This document shows, one piece after another, positions 58,914 through 64,000 of a stretch of DNA of 64,000 nucleotides. Below the pieces are notes generated by a model. It was given only the letters and a program-made list of their open reading frames with translations, was not told the origin of the DNA and searched no databases. The DNA is from Alphaproteobacteria bacterium (GTDB lineage: Bacteria > Pseudomonadota > Alphaproteobacteria > CAAGCB01 > CAG-977), in the NCBI GenBank assembly GCA_900768465.1, contig CAAGCY010000024.1, forward strand, positions 1 through 64,000, in the 5' to 3' direction. A program made the position numbers and the translations under genes. The stretch's first letter is position 1; every line of letters begins with the position of its first letter.

Positions 58914-59645
58914 ATGGCAGACACAGCGGCACTCAGCGGATTGGGCGCGTTAAACAGCGCACAGGCGTCGGGCAAAGACTCCGCGTCGTCGAAAACAAAG
59001 CTGTTCGATGATATGGAGGCGTTTTTGTACCTGTTGACACAACAGCTGAAATACCAAGACCCCCTCGACCCCATGGACACGGCGGAATACACCAACCAGC
59101 TGGTTCAATACGCGCAGGTCGAACAAAGCATTCAGACGAACAGCTATTTGGAAACGGTCATTTCTCAAAACGTCAATTCGATGTCCGCGCAATCGGTCAG
59201 CTATATGGACAAAGTCGTGCAGGCTTTAAGCGACTATGTGCCTTTGCAGAACGGACATGCAAAATTTTCCTACATCCTGTCCGCCGACGCGTCGAACTGC
59301 GTCGTGGCTTTGCGCGATTCGTCGGGCAACTTCGTAAAGACGTTTTCGGGCGTCGAAGTGTCGCAGGGACGCCATGAATTGACATGGGACGGCACGGACA
59401 ACAGCGGCAACAAATTGGAAGACGGCGCGTATACGCTGGTCGTCACGGCGACGGACGCTTCGGGCGCGTCGGTCGAAACGCAAAAAACGGTCTACGGCAA
59501 AGTTACGGGCGTCGCCTATGACGGTGAAAAGGTCGCCATCGGCATGGGCGCGGTCGCCGTCGATATGAACAACATTTTGGCAATTCATCAAAACAGCGAA
59601 CTGGATTTGCCGAAATCGGACGCTTCGGGAACACAAACGGTTTAA
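58914..59645 (+). CDS. flgD: Flagellar hook capping protein FlgD
   Basis: A 243-residue protein. The N-terminal region has FLYLLTQQLKYQDPLDPMDT followed by YTNQLVQYAQVEQS, the FlgD signature; the C-terminal part has the FLIG/Ig-like VTWDGTDNSGNKLEDGAYT-like block. It caps the growing hook. AGGAGG-type SD (ACAGGAGGAC) precedes the ATG. Confidence 0.95.
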   Translation: MADTAALSGLGALNSAQASGKDSASSKTKLFDDMEAFLYLLTQQLKYQDPLDPMDTAEYTNQLVQYAQVEQSIQTNSYLETVISQNVNSMSAQSVSYMDKVVQALSDYVPLQNGHAKFSYILSADASNCVVALRDSSGNFVKTFSGVEVSQGRHELTWDGTDNSGNKLEDGAYTLVVTATDASGASVETQKTVYGKVTGVAYDGEKVAIGMGAVAVDMNNILAIHQNSELDLPKSDASGTQTV

Positions 59646-59732
59646 CAACACAACGGAATTTTGCCGAACAGAACAACGGCAAACCACTTTTTCAGGCAGA
59701 ACCGCCGCGAAAAACGATAAAGGAGAAAATCA

Positions 59733-62700
59733 ATGAGTTTATTCGGTGCTTTAAAAACGGGCGTTACGGGATTAACGGCTCAATCCTCGGCGATGAGCAT
59801 TATTTCCGACAACATCGCCAACGTCAACACCGTCGGATACAAAGCGGGTTCCGCCAGTTTTTCGACTTTGGTCACAAAGCAGACGTCGTCGACGGCGTAT
59901 TCTTCGGGCGGCGTGCAATGCCGCAACAGAACGGGCATCGACGCCCAAGGGCTGTTGAGCGGCACGACCCGTTCGACCGATTTGGGTATTTCGGGCAACG
60001 GATTTTTCGTCACAACGACGACTTCCAATCCGGGGGCGGAAGACTTGTACAGCTACACCCGCGCGGGATCGTTTGAAGTCGACGAAAACGGCTATCTGCG
60101 CAACGCGAACGGCGCGTATCTGCAAGCATGGCCTTTGCAGGCGTATGACGGTTCGGAAAACGCGTCTTTGGTCAAAATCGGCGAAAACATGTACATGAAA
60201 GCCTATTCCGACGAAACGGGTTCGACCGTCTATGTCAACGACAACGTGATTGACTCCACAAACATGAAGTCGATTAACCTGAACACCATCGGCGGCACGG
60301 CGCAGGAAACGCAGAATATCCGCTTCGGCGCGAACCTGCCGTCGGACGCTCCCGTATTCAATCCCGCAAAACCCGAAGAAGGCGGACGCTACAGCTCTGC
60401 CGTTCTGGTTTACGACTCGCTGGGCAATTCGCACAACGTCACCATGACGTTTACGAAAGTCGAATCGGGGGCTTGGTCGATTGACCTTGAAATGCCGTCG
60501 GGCGCGGCGACTTTGGTGACCTACAGCCAAAGCGAAATCGTCAACGACGCGACTCCCGACGTGTATTCGGCGCGAGCTCAGCTGGAATTCACGTCCATTC
60601 CGACGAATCATTCGACTATCGCCATGGAAACGAACGGCACGAACTATGTGTTTGAATTCACGACGGACGGCACGACGACTTATTCGCCCAAAGCCAACGA
60701 AAAAGTCATTGCGGTCGATTTGTCTTCGGGCGTTGTAACGACCGCCGACGCGGTGGACAAGTTCAGCAAAGCAATCCAAGCCAACATGCCCGGCGCGGCG
60801 CGCTTTACGGTGTCGTCGGACGGCAAGTCGATTCAGGTCGAACAGTCCAACAGCGGCGCGTCCGTCAAGTTCAACGCGGGCAAATGTAAAGCGGTTCTGC
60901 AATCCATTGCGAACCCCGATCCCGTAACGAATATCGCGACGGGTGAATTTGAACTGCCCGAAATCGACTGGGACATCAAAAACACCGCCCGCGTCGATTT
61001 CGTCAGCCAAAAACCCGAGGATTATCTGAACAAATCGGTAACCATCGGTTCGAACACTTATAACTTCTCCGACACCGACGCCGCCAAAACCGAAGGCATT
61101 GTCACCGTCAACATCAGCTCTGCCATCGACAGACGGACGGGAACGGTCGACACGGTGAAGCTGGTTCAGCTGCTGAAAGCCAAAATCAACGACAACGAAC
61201 CCGACTACACGCGTTATGTGGCTTCGGGATCGACGCTGGAAATCAATCCGACGTCGACGGGCGCGAACATTCTGGTCAACAGCGGCAATTCGACATCCGT
61301 CACATTCCGCAACACAAACCTTGCCGCTTACGTCGGACAAACCATCCGCATCGGCGACAAAGCCAACAATCTGGATAAAGAATTTGAATTCACCGACAAT
61401 GCGGGGATTGTTTCCGGAACGATGCTGGCAAACGGCAATATCGCCGTCAACATCGCCGATTTGACCGAAAAAGACACAACGGACGCTTTGCCGATTGCCG
61501 TGATGAACGCCTTGTATCAAACGATTCAGACGTACTATGAAAAACACGACAGCATCGAAAACCTGTCCAATTACTTCCAAGTCAGCGGTTCGACCTTGGT
61601 TTCGACGGGCGATTTTCTGGCGACCACGGCGAACACCGATAAAACCGTCAACGTCAATAAGCAAACTTTGACGTTTACGGGAACTGACGCCGCGAATTTT
61701 GTGGGCAGCACGGTCGGATATGACGGAAAAACCTACACGTTTTCCAAATTCAAAAAAACGACGGGAACACAAATCGACATCACCGATGCAATCCAGTCTC
61801 AAACGCTGAAGTTCGGAACAAACCCCGCTGACGGGAACAGCATCACCATCGACGGAAAGACGTACACGTTTAAAACAACCCCCGCTGCGGCGAATGATGT
61901 TCAAATCGGCGCGGACGCCAAAACGACTTTGGCAAACCTGTGCGCCGCCGCCGGTCTGGTCGCCGGAGCGGGCGTTTCGATTATCGACGACACGCTGACG
62001 CTGAGCAACGGCAAAATCGTTGAAATCAATACCGGCACATCGGGCGCCACTCTGACCGAACTGGTGTCTGCGGAAGGCGTTATGACTCTGTTCGCCGAAG
62101 CCATCGGCAAAACCGAATATCAGCAGGGCGCGACTTTGACTTTGACCAAATACGGCACAGATCCGTTTGATGCCGCAACGGGCGCCGCCGCAATGGGCGG
62201 TGTCACCACGGTTGCCGAAGACATGATTTCTTCAAAAAGCACGGACGGCATCGGCGCGGGATTGAGCGTTGTCGGCAAAAACAACGGCAAACAGGTCAAC
62301 CAGCCCGAAAACACGGGACTGCTGGTGCTGACCAACACGTTTTCGTTCAACAACGTTGACGGCGCGCAAAACGGATCGAAAATCGCGGGCGTTCGCTTCA
62401 ACGCCGACGGAACGCCCAAGGAAATCAACATGGGCAACGTCGCAATCGAATGGGCGAACGGAGCGAAAGACATGACGGGCAACTACTACGAAAGCTCGCA
62501 AATCAACCTGTACATCGGCGATACGAACACGGCGAACGGGTTGACTCAGCTGGCGGGCAAGTACACGACGAACTACACGACGCAGGACGGCGCGAAGTAC
62601 GGCAGCTACACGGGCGTTTCCGTATCCGAAAACGGCGTTGTCACCGCCATTTTCGACAACGGCGAAACCCGCGCGATTGCCCAAATCCCCATTGCGACGT

Positions 62701-62957
62701 TCGTTGACGCCAATTCGCTGGAAGCCTTGACGGGCAACATCTGGATTGAAACGACAGCATCGGGCAACGCGACGCTGAGAACGGCGGGCGAAGGCGGCGC
62801 GGGAAAAATCTCCGCCAGCTCTTTGGAAGATTCCACCGTCGACATCGCGTCGGAATTTACCGATATGATTACGACCCAGCGCGCTTATTCCGCGGCGTCG
62901 AAAATCATCACCACGGCGGATTCCATGTTGGAAGAACTGTTGACCATTAAACGCTAA
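59733..62957 (+). CDS. flgE: Flagellar hook protein FlgE, unusually large
   Basis: A 1074-residue hook protein; typical FlgE has 400-450. The N-terminal D0 part (MSLFGALKTGVTGLTAQSSA, then DNIANVNTVGYK) and the C-terminal D0 part (TQRAYSAASKIITTADSM) are standard. Between residues about 300 and 850 are repeated modules with the pattern TFTGTDAANFVGSTVGYDGK and SITIDGKTYTF, likely extra surface beta domains. GGAGAA precedes the ATG. A strong terminator follows. Confidence 0.93.
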   Translation: MSLFGALKTGVTGLTAQSSAMSIISDNIANVNTVGYKAGSASFSTLVTKQTSSTAYSSGGVQCRNRTGIDAQGLLSGTTRSTDLGISGNGFFVTTTTSNPGAEDLYSYTRAGSFEVDENGYLRNANGAYLQAWPLQAYDGSENASLVKIGENMYMKAYSDETGSTVYVNDNVIDSTNMKSINLNTIGGTAQETQNIRFGANLPSDAPVFNPAKPEEGGRYSSAVLVYDSLGNSHNVTMTFTKVESGAWSIDLEMPSGAATLVTYSQSEIVNDATPDVYSARAQLEFTSIPTNHSTIAMETNGTNYVFEFTTDGTTTYSPKANEKVIAVDLSSGVVTTADAVDKFSKAIQANMPGAARFTVSSDGKSIQVEQSNSGASVKFNAGKCKAVLQSIANPDPVTNIATGEFELPEIDWDIKNTARVDFVSQKPEDYLNKSVTIGSNTYNFSDTDAAKTEGIVTVNISSAIDRRTGTVDTVKLVQLLKAKINDNEPDYTRYVASGSTLEINPTSTGANILVNSGNSTSVTFRNTNLAAYVGQTIRIGDKANNLDKEFEFTDNAGIVSGTMLANGNIAVNIADLTEKDTTDALPIAVMNALYQTIQTYYEKHDSIENLSNYFQVSGSTLVSTGDFLATTANTDKTVNVNKQTLTFTGTDAANFVGSTVGYDGKTYTFSKFKKTTGTQIDITDAIQSQTLKFGTNPADGNSITIDGKTYTFKTTPAAANDVQIGADAKTTLANLCAAAGLVAGAGVSIIDDTLTLSNGKIVEINTGTSGATLTELVSAEGVMTLFAEAIGKTEYQQGATLTLTKYGTDPFDAATGAAAMGGVTTVAEDMISSKSTDGIGAGLSVVGKNNGKQVNQPENTGLLVLTNTFSFNNVDGAQNGSKIAGVRFNADGTPKEINMGNVAIEWANGAKDMTGNYYESSQINLYIGDTNTANGLTQLAGKYTTNYTTQDGAKYGSYTGVSVSENGVVTAIFDNGETRAIAQIPIATFVDANSLEALTGNIWIETTASGNATLRTAGEGGAGKISASSLEDSTVDIASEFTDMITTQRAYSAASKIITTADSMLEELLTIKR

Positions 62958-62973
62958 GTTCTTAATTTTACTA

Positions 62974-63002
62974 AAAAAGCCCCGATTTTTCGGGGCTTTT
63001 TC
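62974..63002. terminator. Terminator after flgE
   Basis: AAAAAAGCCCCGA pairs with TCGGGGCTTTTTT around a four-T loop. It is symmetric and also serves the convergent clpB. Confidence 0.92.
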
Positions 63003-63003
63003 G

Positions 63004-64000
63004 TTATTTGCGATTATTGCCGATTTGCGGCGCGCCGCCCTGCGCTTTTATCGCGGGTCGGACTTCGGTGTATTCCGCCGTTTCTTCGCCCGTCGGAACA
63101 TCCTCGACAATTTCCAACTTGTCGTTGACGACACGGATTTTGACAATCGAGTTATCCCTGATTCTGCCCTCCAATATCGCCATGGCAAGCGGATTTTCCA
63201 GTTCGCGCTGAATCAGCCGCTTCAGCGGACGCGCGCCGTACATCGGTTCGTACCCCGCATCCGCCAGCCAATTCAAAGCCTGTTCGTCCAAATCCAAAAC
63301 AATGTGGCGTTCAGCCAAGCGGCTGCCCAGCCGTTTCAGCTGGATTTGAACAATGCCCGTCATATCGGCGCGGTTCAAACGGCGGAACAGCAGGATTTCA
63401 TCCAAACGGTTCAAAAATTCGGGTTTGAACGACGCGCGGACAATCTCCATCACTTCGGAACGCACCGCGTCGACGGGCTGTTCTTCGGGCTGGTTTGCCA
63501 GAATTTCCGCGCCCAAGTTCGACGTCAGGATGATAATCGTGTTTTTGAAATCAACCGTGTGTCCCTGCCCGTCCGTCAGTCGTCCGTCATCCAGCACTTG
63601 CAGCAGGATGTTGAACACGTCGGGGTGGGCTTTTTCCACTTCGTCGAACAAGATGACTTGATACGGACGACGGCGAACCGCTTCGGTCAAAACGCCGCCC
63701 TGATCATAGCCGACATAGCCCGGAGGCGCGCCGACCAGCCGCGAAACCGCGTGCTTTTCCATATATTCGGACATGTCGATACGCAACAAAGCCGTTTCGT
63801 CGTCAAACAAAAACGCCGCCAAAGACCGCGCCAGTTCCGTTTTCCCGACACCCGTCGGTCCCAGAAACAGAAACGATCCCATCGGACGGTTCGGATCTTG
63901 CAACCCCGACCGCGAACGGCGCACCGCGTCGCTGACGCTTTTGACGGCTTCCTCCTGCCCGATAAGGCGGGCTTGGATATGCTGTTCCATGTGCAACAGC
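63004..64000 (-). CDS. clpB: ATP-dependent chaperone ClpB, C-terminal part (cut by window edge)
   Basis: The last 330 or so residues of ClpB; the start lies beyond the right edge. The second AAA+ domain has Walker A GPTGVGKTEL, MSEYMEKHAVSRLVGAPPGY, Walker B VILFDEVEKAH and the arginine-finger region FLNRLDEILLF. The C-terminal D2-small domain has YEPMYGARPLKRLIQRELENP. ClpB resolves aggregates with DnaK. The tail beyond the family end is somewhat Glu/Gln-rich. The M-domain and D1 are not visible here. Confidence 0.93.
   Translation of the reverse strand, partial: LLHMEQHIQARLIGQEEAVKSVSDAVRRSRSGLQDPNRPMGSFLFLGPTGVGKTELARSLAAFLFDDETALLRIDMSEYMEKHAVSRLVGAPPGYVGYDQGGVLTEAVRRRPYQVILFDEVEKAHPDVFNILLQVLDDGRLTDGQGHTVDFKNTIIILTSNLGAEILANQPEEQPVDAVRSEVMEIVRASFKPEFLNRLDEILLFRRLNRADMTGIVQIQLKRLGSRLAERHIVLDLDEQALNWLADAGYEPMYGARPLKRLIQRELENPLAMAILEGRIRDNSIVKIRVVNDKLEIVEDVPTGEETAEYTEVRPAIKAQGGAPQIGNNRK

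Noticed and set aside
59772..61904. 710-codon antisense frame over flgE
   Set aside because: Arg/Val-rich shadow frame caused by codon bias of flgE; no recognisable domain.
1..64000. CRISPR arrays or insertion sequences
   Set aside because: No regularly spaced direct repeats and no transposase reading were found in the window.

Overview
The window reads as chromosome of a flagellated Gram-negative bacterium, most likely an uncultured alphaproteobacterium. This is inferred from gene content: a MoeA/MocA-type molybdopterin fusion, two DUF465 proteins, a Bat (Batrachotoxin-named aerotolerance) operon, BamD, EttA and a sigma-54 flagellar promoter. No species can be named from the sequence alone. 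Host genes are GC-rich and closely packed, with good Shine-Dalgarno sites and many stem-loop terminators.

Layout. 1-5500: the start of tuf behind tRNA-Gly and tRNA-Tyr (minus strand), then rlmB, an M23 peptidase and an ABC_sub_bind/membrane-sensor pair. 5510-10011: a Bat operon (batA, a batB/batC fusion, batD) without neighbouring moxR or DUF58 genes. 10160-20441: a possible nuclease-toxin/lipoprotein pair, ettA, a small possible DNA-binding protein, a molybdopterin-binding/nucleotidyltransferase fusion, a YdbH-like giant, a Panacea-domain protein and DUF192. 20458-20534: tRNA-Pro, used as an integration site.

20604-33601 is a decayed lambda-type prophage bounded by about 80-bp direct repeats that each carry a copy of the tRNA-Pro 3' end. 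Its phage genes are broken: in-frame stops, frameshifts in terminase and in the S49 protease, a methylase without DPPY, a truncated tape-measure gene, and no integrase, capsid or lysis genes seen. Between the broken phage modules sit four intact, AT-rich genes, three with near-consensus promoters and two with strong terminators: a DUF262/DUF1524 GmrSD-like protein, an unknown 101-residue protein, a Fic protein with a striking double operator, and an unknown 347-residue protein with a possible PD-(D/E)XK core. This is the best candidate in the window for an undescribed system: a dead phage frame keeping intact cargo, probably defence or toxin genes.

33811-49489: a GNAT/D12-methylase pair, 6-phosphofructokinase flanked by two DUF465 genes, a 1114-residue membrane protein with a TolA-like tail, a TPR-methyltransferase fusion, an ALDH7-like protein that has lost both catalytic residues, then bamD-recN-ligA. 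49490-64000: a MATE transporter, thymidine phosphorylase, an MsbA-like ABC exporter, an acyltransferase, rpmB, alr, a flagellar fliK-flgD-flgE operon behind a consensus sigma-54 promoter (the hook protein is unusually large), and the 3' part of clpB at the right edge.
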